A stretch of DNA of 7,268 bases from Nitrospinota bacterium (GTDB taxonomy: Bacteria; Tectomicrobia; Entotheonellia; J063): assembly GCA_003696125.1 (NCBI GenBank), contig RFHZ01000415.1, forward strand, positions 1-7,268, written 5' to 3'. Shown in pieces: positions 1 to 7,268 of this stretch. The notes under the pieces were generated by a model, which made no database searches, was not told the origin of the DNA, and saw nothing but the letters and a program-made list of their open reading frames with translations. The position numbers and the translations under genes are program-made. How positions within the stretch are numbered: position 1 is the first letter of the stretch; every line of letters starts with the position of its first letter.

Positions 1-876
1 CTGCAGGGTCGACAGTTGGCGCTCCAGTTCTGCCTGTACCGCTTCCCCTAAGGTCCGAGAAGGGGTGAGCAGGGCCACGAACTCGTTTCCCGTATGCTCT
101 GCCTGGGAGAGGAGATCGGCGGCCACAAATGCCGGTGTGGCGCTGTCATCGGCGATGACGAGGATCTCACTCGGTCCGGCAATCATATCGATACCCACCT
201 GGCCAAAGACCATCCGCTTGGCCGTAGCCACATAGACGTTGCCCGGTCCCACGATCTTATCCACGGCCGGCACCCTCTCCGTGCCATAGGCCATGGCCGC
301 AATCGCCTGGGCTCCTCCCACCGGAAAGATCTTCTTGACACCGGCGATATCGGCGGCAACCAGCAACAGCGGGTGAATCCGTCCGCCACGAGCCGGGGTG
401 CAGAGGAGGATCTCTTCCACTCCGGCCACCCGGGCCGGGATGGCCGTCATCAACACGGTAGAAGGGTAGATCGCCTCCCCGCCCGGGGCGTATACCCCTA
501 CCCGGTGCAGGGGCTGGAAGCGGAGACCGAGCCGTACCCCTCCCTTTTCATACCACCAGGAGTGGCGTACCTGCTGTTGATGAAAGGTGCGGATATTTTC
601 CGCCGCGGCTCGCAAGACCTCGATCTCCGCTTCTGGGACCCGTTGATACGCTTCGGCAATCGCAGCAGCAGGGAGGGGCATCTCGTCTAAGGCAGGACGG
701 TACCCATCAAAGCGTTCGGTCAAGGCCAGCACCGCCTCATCTCCCCCTGTCCTGACCTCTTCCAGGATGGAGCGGACCGAGGCTTCCACCGTAGACGAGG
801 TCCCTGGGTCCCGTCTGCGCAGGCGGGACAGGAGTTCGGGCAGGCTGAGTTCTGCTGCATAGTAAACCTGTACCAT
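1..876 (-). CDS. hisD: Histidinol dehydrogenase, 5' part (runs off left edge)
   Basis: Histidinol dehydrogenase makes the last two NAD-dependent oxidations of histidine synthesis, L-histidinol to L-histidinal to L-histidine, as a zinc-dependent cytoplasmic dimer. I translated 292 uninterrupted residues from the ATG at 876-874. Family usual length is about 430, so roughly the last third is outside the window. Visible signatures are YAPGG (129-133), the VGPGN loop (209-213), IDMIAGPSE (229-237) and SQAEH (257-261). Gln258 and His261 match the first two zinc ligands of E. coli HisD (Gln259, His262). The catalytic Glu-His pair and the other zinc ligands would lie in the missing part. The start shares one base with the hisG stop (TGATG), and GAGG sits about 7 nt upstream inside hisG, so coupling to hisG is likely. 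No frameshift is seen; the truncation is only the window edge. Confidence 0.97.
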   Translation of the reverse strand, partial: MVQVYYAAELSLPELLSRLRRRDPGTSSTVEASVRSILEEVRTGGDEAVLALTERFDGYRPALDEMPLPAAAIAEAYQRVPEAEIEVLRAAAENIRTFHQQQVRHSWWYEKGGVRLGLRFQPLHRVGVYAPGGEAIYPSTVLMTAIPARVAGVEEILLCTPARGGRIHPLLLVAADIAGVKKIFPVGGAQAIAAMAYGTERVPAVDKIVGPGNVYVATAKRMVFGQVGIDMIAGPSEILVIADDSATPAFVAADLLSQAEHTGNEFVALLTPSRTLGEAVQAELERQLSTLQ

Positions 877-1514
877 CAGATAACCTCTTTCAGCGCATCG
901 ATTATGGCCGTAATCCGTTCGTACTTGGTCTTCTGGCTGGCCCGGTTGACCACCAGGCGTGCCGACACCTTGAGGATCTCTTCTACCTCCACCAGGCCAT
1001 TCTCCTGTAAGGTCTTTCCGGTTTCTACCAGATCCACGATCCGTTCTGCCAGCCCGACCAGGGGGGCGAGTTCAATCGAGCCGTAGAGCTTGATGATCTC
1101 CACCTGCCGTCCGGTACTCACGAAGTATTTCTCGGTCAGATGCGGAAACTTGGTGGCAACCCGCATGGTAGACCACCCGCTCACCGGTTCCCGGCCGGTC
1201 AAATCAGCCGGTTGCGCCACCACCAGGCGACAGAAACCGAAGCGGAGGTCGAGCGGTTCGTACACGTCTCGATCCTGCTCGGCCAGAATATCCTTGCCCA
1301 CGATGCCCATATCTGCCGCCCCGTATTCGACATAGGTAGGGATGTCGGTCGGGCGGAGGATCAGGAAGCGCACCTGGTGGACCGGATCTTCAAAGATCAG
1401 GCGTCGGGTATCATCGGTGATCTCACGTGTATCGAAGCCGATCAGTTGCCAGAGCCGGAGTGCCTGGGCAAAGTTCCGGCCCTTGGGGAGCGCAATGGTC
1501 AATCTCTCCTTCAT
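876..1514 (-). CDS. hisG: ATP phosphoribosyltransferase, short form (HisG-S)
   Basis: This enzyme starts histidine synthesis by condensing ATP with PRPP to give phosphoribosyl-ATP. The 212-residue protein begins [13 protein letters not shown], the usual N-terminal strand and loop. It carries [10 protein letters not shown] (68-77) and a complete family signature from Glu148 to Leu169, including the PRPP-binding DLVETGKTL (161-169). It ends soon after the second periplasmic-binding-like domain and lacks the C-terminal ACT-like regulatory domain of the approximately 300-residue long form. Short HisG proteins are known to work with the HisRS-like subunit HisZ, which gives activity and histidine feedback. 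hisZ is not in this window, so it should be elsewhere. The ATG overlaps the murA stop as ATGA, with GGAGG 5 nt upstream in the murA 3' end. The TGA stop shares one base with the hisD ATG. Confidence 0.97.
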   Translation of the reverse strand: MKERLTIALPKGRNFAQALRLWQLIGFDTREITDDTRRLIFEDPVHQVRFLILRPTDIPTYVEYGAADMGIVGKDILAEQDRDVYEPLDLRFGFCRLVVAQPADLTGREPVSGWSTMRVATKFPHLTEKYFVSTGRQVEIIKLYGSIELAPLVGLAERIVDLVETGKTLQENGLVEVEEILKVSARLVVNRASQKTKYERITAIIDALKEVI

Positions 1515-2761
1515 CGCTCCCTCCAGATCTTGGCCCCCAGACGGGCCAGTTTCTCCTCTATGCGTTCATATCCCCGGTCGATATGGTAGATGCGGGAGAG
1601 GACCGTTTCTCCCTGGGCAGCCAGTCCGGCCAGGATCAACGAAGCGCTGGCCCGCAGATCTGTGGCCATCACCGGAGCCCCGCTCAGCCGTTCCACCCCC
1701 CGGACCAGGACACTATGCCCGTCGATGGTGAGATCGGCCCCCATCCGTTGCAGCTCGGCGACATGCATGAATCGATTCTCAAACACCGTTTCCGTAATGA
1801 CCGAATGGCCGTGGGCCAGGGTCATGCATGCCATCATCTGCGCCTGCATATCGGTCGGGAACCCGGGATAGGGCATGGTGATGACATCGACCCCACGCAG
1901 CCGGCCCTCACCCCGGACCCGGATCCAGGTATCACCGGTCTCTATCCAGACCCCGCTCTCGCGCAGTTTGGTAATGACCGCCTGCAGGTGTTGGGGAATA
2001 CACCCTTCGATCCGGACATCTCCACCGGTGATGGCGGCAGCGGCCATAAAGGTACCGCACTCGATACGATCAGGGATCACCTCTTGCACAGAGGGTCGCA
2101 GGGCAGAGACCCCTTCGATGGTGATGGTGCTGCTTCCCGCTCCCTGGACACGGGCTCCCATCCGGTTCAGGGCTTCGGCCAGGTTTACCACCTCTGGTTC
2201 GCGGGCCGCATTTTCAATCACGGTAGTCCCTTCTGCCGTCACCGCAGCCATCATCAGGTTTTCGGTACCGGTGACGGTGACCAGATCCATATAGAGGTGC
2301 GCTCCCCGCAGACGCTTGCTCCGGGCCACGACGTAGCCATGCTCGATCTTGATGTCAGCTCCCATGGCCCGCAATCCCTTAAGGTGCAGGTCCACAGGAC
2401 GGGCCCCGATGGCACAGCCACCGGGGAGGGAGACCCGGGCATAACCGAACCGGGCCAGTAAAGGTCCCAGGACCAGGAAGGAGGCGCGCATGGTCTTGAC
2501 CAGCTCGTAGGGAGCCTCTTCTCCTGTGGCGGATGTCGTATCGACCACCAGTACATCCCCTTCCCGCTCGACGCGTGCCCCCAGCTCCTGCAGGAGTCGC
2601 ATGCTGGTCTCTACATCACGCAAACGCGGCACATTGCAGATCCGATGCTCTCCTGCTGCCAGGAGGGTGGCCATCAAGATAGGCAAAACGGCGTTTTTCG
2701 CCCCGCTGATCCGGACACACCCCTGTAGAGGGGTCCCCCCCTCAATACGCATTCTTTCCAT
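1511..2761 (-). CDS. murA: UDP-N-acetylglucosamine 1-carboxyvinyltransferase
   Basis: MurA transfers enolpyruvate from PEP to UDP-GlcNAc in the cytoplasm, the first committed step of peptidoglycan synthesis and the target of fosfomycin. The 416-residue length is normal (E. coli 419). Visible catalytic features are Lys22-Asn23 in GAKNA; Cys116 in [15 protein letters not shown], equivalent to E. coli Cys115, so the usual fosfomycin-sensitive cysteine is kept rather than Asp; Asp304 in FPTDMQAQ, equivalent to Asp305; and Arg396 in [11 protein letters not shown], equivalent to Arg397. The two-domain inside-out alpha/beta repeat is intact. The chosen ATG at 2761 has GAGG about 7 nt upstream; a second in-frame ATG at 2752 (residue 4) would also fit the family N-terminus. 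The gene overlaps the prmC end by 20 nt and hisG by 4 nt, so it lies in the middle of a coupled operon although its pathway is unrelated to its neighbours. Confidence 0.98.
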   Translation of the reverse strand: MERMRIEGGTPLQGCVRISGAKNAVLPILMATLLAAGEHRICNVPRLRDVETSMRLLQELGARVEREGDVLVVDTTSATGEEAPYELVKTMRASFLVLGPLLARFGYARVSLPGGCAIGARPVDLHLKGLRAMGADIKIEHGYVVARSKRLRGAHLYMDLVTVTGTENLMMAAVTAEGTTVIENAAREPEVVNLAEALNRMGARVQGAGSSTITIEGVSALRPSVQEVIPDRIECGTFMAAAAITGGDVRIEGCIPQHLQAVITKLRESGVWIETGDTWIRVRGEGRLRGVDVITMPYPGFPTDMQAQMMACMTLAHGHSVITETVFENRFMHVAELQRMGADLTIDGHSVLVRGVERLSGAPVMATDLRASASLILAGLAAQGETVLSRIYHIDRGYERIEEKLARLGAKIWRER

Positions 2762-3656
2762 TCCTATCCCTCATCGCCGCTCCCTTCTGCTTGCCCTGCG
2801 CGATGAGTACCCGGTCGATACCCGCATAATCCTTGATCAGAGCAGGGCAACAGTAACCGTTGTCCTGGCAGAGGGCGAGCAGGGAGGCGGCCTGTCCCTC
2901 TCCCATCTCCAAGAGAAGGTATCCATCTGGCCGCAGGTAGAAGCGCGCTTCTCGAATGATCCGCTCTGCGTAGTCTATCCCCTCCTTCCCCCCATCCAGG
3001 GCCAGGCGGGGTTCATACTGCTTGATCGTCGGGGGGAGATGTTCCCAATCGGCGGCAGGGACATAGGGGGGATTAGAGAGGATGAGGGCAAAAGGAGAGG
3101 TCTCTGTCTGGAAAGGAGCCAGCAGGTCTCCCTGTACCAGATGCACACGGGAATCCACCCCATGTCGAACCGCGTTGTGCCGGGCGACACCTAACGCTGC
3201 CCACGAACGATCGAGGGCCACGACCCGGCATGTCGGGACTGCTGTGGCCACGCTGACCGCGATATTTCCAGACCCGGTACCGATATCGAGGACCCAAAGC
3301 GGTTCCCCCTGTCCCTGCATCTTCTGCAAGAGGAGCACGGCCTGCTCCACCAGCAGTTCTGTTTCGGGACGGGGGATCAACACGGCAGGGGTCACCAGGA
3401 ACTCTAGCGACCAGAATTCCCGCCTTCCCGTGATGTAGGCGAGTGGCTCATGGTGAGCACGGCGATGCAGGAAGGTGGTAAAAACCTCCTGTTCTGTGGG
3501 AGAGAGGGGACGGTCAGGGTGGAGGTAGAGGTGAACCCGGTCTGTGCCCAGTGTATACGCCAGGAGGAGTTCACTATCGAGTCGGGCACTCTCTATTCCC
3601 TGTTCCTGCAGATAATGCGTGGCCCATTGCAGTGCGGTCTTGATGGTCCAGGTCAC
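2742..3656 (-). CDS. prmC: Peptide chain release factor N5-glutamine methyltransferase
   Basis: PrmC (formerly HemK) uses S-adenosylmethionine to methylate the glutamine of the GGQ motif in release factors, increasing termination efficiency. The product has 304 residues, slightly longer than the usual 280 or so. A small N-terminal helical domain (about 1-80) is followed by REFWSLEF (79-86), IPRPETE (94-100), the SAM-binding DIGTGSG (124-130), and the substrate-glutamine motif NPPY (195-198). EPRLALDGG (215-223) and DYAGIDRVL (276-284) complete the family pattern. The start is GTG at 3656-3654, overlapping the prfA stop as GTGA; AGAAGG lies upstream in the prfA end. The last 15 or so residues form a basic, non-conserved tail whose codons run into the start of murA. 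Its substrate RF1 is encoded immediately upstream, the common arrangement. Confidence 0.97.
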   Translation of the reverse strand: MTWTIKTALQWATHYLQEQGIESARLDSELLLAYTLGTDRVHLYLHPDRPLSPTEQEVFTTFLHRRAHHEPLAYITGRREFWSLEFLVTPAVLIPRPETELLVEQAVLLLQKMQGQGEPLWVLDIGTGSGNIAVSVATAVPTCRVVALDRSWAALGVARHNAVRHGVDSRVHLVQGDLLAPFQTETSPFALILSNPPYVPAADWEHLPPTIKQYEPRLALDGGKEGIDYAERIIREARFYLRPDGYLLLEMGEGQAASLLALCQDNGYCCPALIKDYAGIDRVLIAQGKQKGAAMRDRNGKNAY

Positions 3657-4741
3657 TCCTGTGCACCTTCTACACTAACCAGACGGAGCTTTTCACTCTG
3701 ATCGGCGAGTTGGAGGGCATCGAGCAACTCATCCAGTTCCCCTTCCAGGATGGATTCTAACTTGTAGAGGGTCAGGTTGATCCGGTGGTCTGTAACCCGG
3801 CCCTGCGGGAAATTGTAAGTCCGGATCCGTTCACTCCGGTCACCACTGCCCACCTGGATTCTGCGCTCCTGGGCGATCTTGGCCTGTTGTTCCTTTTCCA
3901 CCTGGTCGAGCAGCCTGGCTCGAAGCACTTTCAAGGCTTTGGCCTTGTTCTTATGCTGCGACTTCTCATCCTGACAGCTCACCACCAGGCCGGTAGGGAG
4001 GTGGGTGATGCGTACCGCTGAGTCGGTCGTGTTGACACTCTGTCCCCCCGGACCAGAGGAACGAAACACATCGATGCGCAGATCCTCTGGTTTGATCTCG
4101 ACCTCCACCTCCTCCGCCTCTGGTAAGATGGCGACGGTGACGGCCGAGGTATGGATCCGGCCAGAGGCTTCTGTCTCCGGAACGCGCTGGACACGGTGCG
4201 TGCCGCTCTCAAACTTGAGGCGACTGTAGACCCCTTTCCCATCGATAGCGGCAATGATCTCCTTGAATCCCCCGATGCCGGTCGGATGGCTGTCGAGGAT
4301 GTCTACCTTCCACCCCATTTTTTCCGCATATTTGGTGTACATGCGAAAGAGATCGGCGGCAAAAAGGGCCGCCTCTTCCCCACCGGTACCCGCCCGGATC
4401 TCGAGGATGACTCCCCGTTCATCGTGTGGATCTTTAGGGAGGAGGTGGCGACGAAGCTCCAGGGTATACTGTTCCCGCTGCTCCCGCAGTTTTTCCAGCT
4501 CCTCTTCCGCCAGGGCCCGTAACTCTTCCTCCTTTTCTTCGGCCAGTAACTGCTTTACCTCGTCGATCTCTCTGCATACCTTTTGATACGTCCGGTAGAG
4601 TTCTACGACCTTGCGCAGTTCTGCATGCTCGCGCGCGTACTGCTGGAACAGGGGTGGGTTGCTCACCACTTCTGGACGGCTCATCTGCTCGTTCAACTCT
4701 TCATAGCGTTTCTCTAGCCGCTTCAGTTTTTCTTCAAACAT
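3653..4741 (-). CDS. prfA: Peptide chain release factor 1
   Basis: RF1 recognises UAA and UAG in the ribosomal A site and triggers peptidyl-tRNA hydrolysis. The 362-residue length is standard. The N-terminal region (about 1-100) is a highly charged helical coiled-coil domain. The codon-reading tripeptide is Pro188-Glu-Thr190 within [15 protein letters not shown], the PxT form that identifies RF1 rather than RF2 (SPF). The catalytic GGQ is at 232-234 within [17 protein letters not shown]; Gln234 is the expected PrmC methylation target. [14 protein letters not shown] (257-270) is the conserved class-I release factor segment. The ATG at 4741 is preceded by AGAGG with a 9-nt spacer. It lies 33 nt after rpmE with no terminator visible between them, and its stop overlaps the prmC start by 4 nt. 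No frameshift of the RF2 type is present or expected. Confidence 0.98.
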   Translation of the reverse strand: MFEEKLKRLEKRYEELNEQMSRPEVVSNPPLFQQYAREHAELRKVVELYRTYQKVCREIDEVKQLLAEEKEEELRALAEEELEKLREQREQYTLELRRHLLPKDPHDERGVILEIRAGTGGEEAALFAADLFRMYTKYAEKMGWKVDILDSHPTGIGGFKEIIAAIDGKGVYSRLKFESGTHRVQRVPETEASGRIHTSAVTVAILPEAEEVEVEIKPEDLRIDVFRSSGPGGQSVNTTDSAVRITHLPTGLVVSCQDEKSQHKNKAKALKVLRARLLDQVEKEQQAKIAQERRIQVGSGDRSERIRTYNFPQGRVTDHRINLTLYKLESILEGELDELLDALQLADQSEKLRLVSVEGAQE

Positions 4742-4774
4742 AGACCGAGGCCTCTTCTCGAGATGATGTTCCGT
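4742..4774 (-). other. rpmE-prfA spacer with prfA ribosome binding site
   Basis: This 33-nt gap has no T-tract terminator, so rpmE and prfA are probably on one transcript. On the minus strand it contains GAAGAGG, the likely prfA Shine-Dalgarno sequence, 9 nt before the ATG. A small 4-bp stem (CGAG at 4757-4760 pairing with CTCG at 4746-4749, minus-strand sense) would put part of that site in its loop. It is too weak to call a regulator. Confidence 0.5.
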
Positions 4775-4984
4775 TTAGTTCTGCTCCTGCAGCCCGTACT
4801 TCTGCTGGAATTTTTCTACCCGGCCTGCGGTATCCACCAGTTTCTGCTTCCCGGTAAAGAAGGGATGGCAGTTGGAACAGATCTCTACCCGGATCTCTTT
4901 CCTGGTAGAGCGTGTATGGAATACTGCTCCACAGGCACAGGTGATGGTGGTATCAACATACTCTGGATGGATGCCTTTACGCAT
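4775..4984 (-). CDS. rpmE: 50S ribosomal protein L31, zinc-binding (C+) type
   Basis: L31 is a small protein of the large ribosomal subunit that bridges to the 30S head. From the ATG at 4984 the product has 69 residues, typical for the family, and starts MRKGIHPEY, matching the usual N-terminus. Cys16, Cys18, Cys36 and Cys39 (TCACG and CSNC) form the zinc site of the C+ class, with HPFFTGKQK (40-48) following. A longer in-frame reading from a GTG at 5008 would add 8 residues, but it would bury the strong Shine-Dalgarno sequence within the coding region and has no family support, so I reject it. A C+ L31 can act as a zinc reserve, often with a C- paralogue induced under zinc limitation; no paralogue is in this window. 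The gene follows its own promoter and leader and leads the prfA operon. Confidence 0.97.
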   Translation of the reverse strand: MRKGIHPEYVDTTITCACGAVFHTRSTRKEIRVEICSNCHPFFTGKQKLVDTAGRVEKFQQKYGLQEQN

Positions 4985-5104
4985 GATCCTCTCCTCAAAC
5001 GTTGTCACTACTTAGGTTCAACTCTTTCCTCTCTCGTGATAACAGGTCTCAAGGACGCTCGACACGTCCCCCTGTCTAAGAGGGGTTCAGGGACTTCTGG
5101 AAGA
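4985..5104 (-). promoter_or_regulatory. Candidate structured 5' leader of rpmE
   Basis: If transcription starts about 6-7 nt after the -10 box, rpmE has a leader of roughly 120 nt, long for such a small gene. By eye the RNA can form three elements: a 5-bp stem CCCCT/AGGGG (5081-5085 with 5069-5073); a 5-bp stem GGACG/CGTCC (5065-5069 with 5053-5057) sharing one base with the first, so they are stacked neighbours or weak competitors; and an 8-position helix with one A-C mismatch (5036-5043 with 5001-5008) that closes a purine-rich loop and ends five bases before the Shine-Dalgarno site. No run of U follows any stem, so transcription attenuation is not indicated. L31 autoregulatory leaders are known in several phyla, but I cannot match this one to a described family. 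Confidence 0.4.
4991..4996 (-). promoter_or_regulatory. rpmE Shine-Dalgarno site
   Basis: Minus-strand GAGGAG, with a 6-nt spacer to the ATG at 4984. The near-ideal match and spacing decide the rpmE start in favour of the ATG over the GTG 24 nt further upstream. Confidence 0.85.
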
Positions 5105-5110
5105 CGCCTC

Positions 5111-5138
5111 ATTATAGCACATTATGCAGCGAGTGCAA
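5111..5138 (-). promoter_or_regulatory. Sigma-70/sigma-A type promoter for the rpmE operon
   Basis: Minus-strand TATAAT (5111-5116) is a perfect -10 box preceded by TGC, giving an extended -10 (TGnTATAAT). The -35 is weaker: TTGCAC with a 16-nt spacer, or TTTGCA (5134-5139) with a 17-nt spacer. It begins 18 nt after the protease stop codon and points toward rpmE. An extended -10 commonly compensates for a poor -35. The surrounding sequence is GC-rich, so this AT-rich box stands out. Confidence 0.8.
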
Positions 5139-5156
5139 AGGGATCGGCTCCCCGGC

Positions 5157-7268
5157 CTACCTCCTGCGGATCATGAACGAGCGCCTGCTCGTCAGATCAT
5201 CATCGTCTTTGGCCACGATCATGATCAGGTTGTTCCCCTCTTTCAGCTTCACCCGGGTGGAGAAAGGGACAGAATGCGCTTCCGTACCCTGGCCGTTCTG
5301 GCCGGTCTGGAAGAAGACCTTATCCTCATTAACGAAGATATAGAGATGCCTGACCTCTCCTTCATCCCTGACCGTACCGGCAAGGCGAATCTCCGGGGTA
5401 TCTACCGCGCTGCCCGGGACCGGCTCGGAGAGCTGGATCAGCGGTGGTTGTCGCTCGATGAGACGCGCTGCCAGGAGTTCCGGTTTGAACGTATCGGCTA
5501 CCGGAAGGGTGATCTTATCGAACAGCATCTCGTTGAAAACCGGATCGATGATGGAAAGTTCCAGAGGCGCTTCCTCCCCTTCCAGCTTCTCCCGGACCTG
5601 GAAGAGGAAAAACACCTCCTCTGTGCCTCCAGGGGGGATCGACCCGATCTTGACCCGTCCCCGTTGCAAAAAGATCTCCTCGTAACGTCGTGTGCGCAGG
5701 GAGGCCACCCCCTCTTCGGACGGGCCTGCTCCCCGGTTCTGTACCATCACCTGCAGGGCAATCGTTTCCCCCCGCTGGATAATGCCATCCCCGTTTCCGA
5801 CCGACTGGTGTGTGCCATCATCAACGATCCGGTAGGCATAGGCGAAGCGGGGACGGGGGAGTCCCTGTACGGTCACCACCTGGATGAGGTCTGGAGGGGT
5901 GTGGTTGAAATACTCTCGAAACTTCACCCTGACCTCTTCCTCATGCGTCAGCGCCCCCTTGGGGACCTTGATCGACACGGTCCAGGACTTGCTCTCCCCG
6001 GCCTGCAGCTTTCCCCAGACAAACTCCTTGTTATCAAAGGTCGGATCTGCCGACTCGGTACGGGCAGAGAGACGATAGACCGGACCACCCCCTTCGTGCT
6101 GCACCGTGATCGTCATCTGCAACTCCTCTCCTCCCCGCACAACTCCTCCCTCCTTATCGAACCGGACGGTGGCGGAGAGGCGTGGCGGTTCACTCCCTTG
6201 CTCTCCTACGGTCCAGTCGACACCCAGGGTGCGGAGAGCCTGCGTGATCGCCTCCTCTTCCTTCTGCTCTACCGCCTTGATAACCGGTCCCACCTCCTGC
6301 AGGATGGTGCTCCGTTTCCAGGAAGAGGCCGAGTGGAGGATCCTGGTGGCCAGGCGGATATAGAAATCGTTTTGGAGTCTCTGCCGTCTCTCTTCCGGAG
6401 AGAGCTCGATGTCAAGACGCGTATCCTCGGTGGGGGGAAGGTAGTAGCGAATCGTGGTAAACGGTTTTTCCTGGTTGTTTCCCCACTCATTAAAGGCTCT
6501 CTGCAGGTCCTTCTCCTTGCGTGCCTCCTGCAGGGCAAAGAAGCGGATCTCTTTTTCCTTGATCTCTACCGGGAGAACCTGGATGTCGGGGGTAATCCCG
6601 ATGGCCTGGATAGAGATGTCTCCTGGAGTCAGGTACTGGGCCACGGTGAGCTTCAGGGCCGACCCATCAGGGAGATTGTACAACTGCTGCACCGACCCCT
6701 TGCCGAAGGTCTGGTTACCGATGACCACGGCGCGATCATTGTTCTTCAAGGCAGCGGCAACGATCTCCGATCCGGAAGCGCTCCCCTCATTCACCAGAAC
6801 GACGATCGGATACTCCTCTTCTGTCCGCCAGGCATGGGCTTTGGTCGATTTCCGGTACTGATTCCCGATACCTACCGTGGTCACGATCGTGCCCGAGGAG
6901 AGAAAGAGATCAGAGACCGCTATGGCCTGTTCCAGCAGGCCCCCTGGATTGTTCCGCAGGTCCAGGATCAACCCTTTTAACCCCTCCTCTTCCTGGCGGA
7001 AGCGGGCCAGGCTCGCCCGGAGATCGTCGGTGGTGTTCCCCTGGAAGTTCTTGATCTTCACGTACCCGATGCCCTGGCCGAGGTAAAGCGCTTCTACACT
7101 CTGGATCTTGATGATATCGCGGACCAGGGTGATCTCTTTAGGTTCGGAAAATCCCTCGCGCATGATGGTTATCGTCACCTTGGTCCCTTGGGGACCACGC
7201 AGCTTGGACACCGCTTCCATCAGCGGCATATTGATGGTCGATTCGTCTTCGATCTGAATGATGCGGTC
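5157..7268 (-). CDS. S41 family C-terminal processing protease with long C-terminal extension, 3' part (runs off right edge)
   Basis: The visible 703 residues have no start; the reading frame is open to the window edge (I number from its first codon). Residues 1-50 are the C-terminal half of a PDZ domain (DRIIQIEDES, then RGPQGTKVTITI). The S41A core follows: GYVKIKNF (68-75), LILDLRNNPGG (100-110), NEGSASGSE (160-168) with catalytic Ser165, and TFGKG (187-191) with Lys190, exactly 25 residues later as in plant CtpA. These proteases normally act outside the cytoplasmic membrane, in the periplasm or at the envelope, cutting near C-termini; the signal peptide would be in the missing part. After the core (ends about 230) comes a charged helical linker (235-355), then what look like three beta-sandwich domains: about 360-470, about 474-594 containing GNGDGIIQRGE (491-501), and about 607-703, resembling Ig-like or glucodextranase-B-like modules. 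Typical CtpA proteins end soon after the core. The TAG stop lies just upstream of the rpmE promoter. Confidence 0.93.
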   Translation of the reverse strand, partial: DRIIQIEDESTINMPLMEAVSKLRGPQGTKVTITIMREGFSEPKEITLVRDIIKIQSVEALYLGQGIGYVKIKNFQGNTTDDLRASLARFRQEEEGLKGLILDLRNNPGGLLEQAIAVSDLFLSSGTIVTTVGIGNQYRKSTKAHAWRTEEEYPIVVLVNEGSASGSEIVAAALKNNDRAVVIGNQTFGKGSVQQLYNLPDGSALKLTVAQYLTPGDISIQAIGITPDIQVLPVEIKEKEIRFFALQEARKEKDLQRAFNEWGNNQEKPFTTIRYYLPPTEDTRLDIELSPEERRQRLQNDFYIRLATRILHSASSWKRSTILQEVGPVIKAVEQKEEEAITQALRTLGVDWTVGEQGSEPPRLSATVRFDKEGGVVRGGEELQMTITVQHEGGGPVYRLSARTESADPTFDNKEFVWGKLQAGESKSWTVSIKVPKGALTHEEEVRVKFREYFNHTPPDLIQVVTVQGLPRPRFAYAYRIVDDGTHQSVGNGDGIIQRGETIALQVMVQNRGAGPSEEGVASLRTRRYEEIFLQRGRVKIGSIPPGGTEEVFFLFQVREKLEGEEAPLELSIIDPVFNEMLFDKITLPVADTFKPELLAARLIERQPPLIQLSEPVPGSAVDTPEIRLAGTVRDEGEVRHLYIFVNEDKVFFQTGQNGQGTEAHSVPFSTRVKLKEGNNLIMIVAKDDDDLTSRRSFMIRRR

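Noticed and set aside
188-190. Possible concern that RF1 has PET instead of the E. coli PAT tripeptide (protein residues 188-190 of prfA, not window bases)
   Set aside because: The middle position of the RF1 PxT motif varies naturally and PET is found in other bacterial RF1 proteins, so it is not evidence of altered stop-codon reading.
94-690. A 198-codon open frame on the plus strand opposite hisD
   Set aside because: It is in exact antisense register with hisD, whose minus-strand translation contains the family motifs.
1427-2461. A 344-codon open frame on the plus strand opposite murA
   Set aside because: Same exact-register antisense relationship to murA codons; murA itself has all its catalytic residues, so the plus-strand frame is a shadow.
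4985-5008. Longer rpmE reading starting at a GTG at 5008
   Set aside because: The extra eight residues contain the strong Shine-Dalgarno sequence for the ATG at 4984 and do not match L31 N-termini.
5124-6980. A 618-codon open frame on the plus strand opposite the S41 protease
   Set aside because: Its codons are in exact register with the complementary codons of the protease gene. Stops there would require TTA, CTA or TCA in the sense gene, which this GC-rich codon usage avoids. The translation is low-complexity and rich in R, D, G and H without recognisable motifs.
1-7268. Many CTGCAG / CTCCTGCAG occurrences across the window
   Set aside because: They fall mostly within coding sequence at varied positions and largely arise from Leu-Gln and related codon pairs with preferred codons. 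There is no regular spacing or extended repeat unit, so not a repeat family or binding-site array.

Overview
The window is an ordinary, tightly packed stretch of bacterial chromosome with every gene on the minus strand, so it reads from the right-hand end to the left. In transcription order it holds: the 3' part of an S41 (C-terminal processing) protease gene, cut by the right edge; a short intergenic region with a good promoter and a roughly 120-nt leader; rpmE (ribosomal protein L31); prfA (release factor 1); prmC (release factor glutamine methyltransferase); murA (first committed step of peptidoglycan synthesis); hisG (short-form ATP phosphoribosyltransferase); and the 5' two thirds of hisD (histidinol dehydrogenase), cut by the left edge. 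I see no tRNA, rRNA, mobile element, CRISPR array or phage gene.

From rpmE to hisD the genes look like one operon. The only gap is 33 nt (rpmE to prfA). After that, each gene overlaps the next: GTGA at prfA/prmC, 20 nt at prmC/murA, ATGA at murA/hisG and TGATG at hisG/hisD. Shine-Dalgarno-like sequences lie inside the upstream gene ends, so translational coupling is likely. L31, RF1 and PrmC all serve translation, and PrmC modifies the GGQ glutamine of RF1. MurA and the histidine enzymes are functionally unrelated passengers.

Organism: GC-rich codon use, a short HisG (which needs a separate HisZ) and the order rpmE-prfA-prmC-murA-hisG-hisD recall, from memory, Geobacter-type Desulfuromonadota and related deltaproteobacterial or Nitrospirota-like lineages. 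This is an inference from gene order, not a taxonomic proof.

No previously undescribed system is evident. The two places most worth a second look are the long C-terminal region of the S41 protease (about 450 residues after the catalytic core, apparently three beta-sandwich domains) and the leader in front of rpmE, which can form several hairpins. Long plus-strand open frames opposite hisD, murA and the protease are codon-bias shadows and were rejected.
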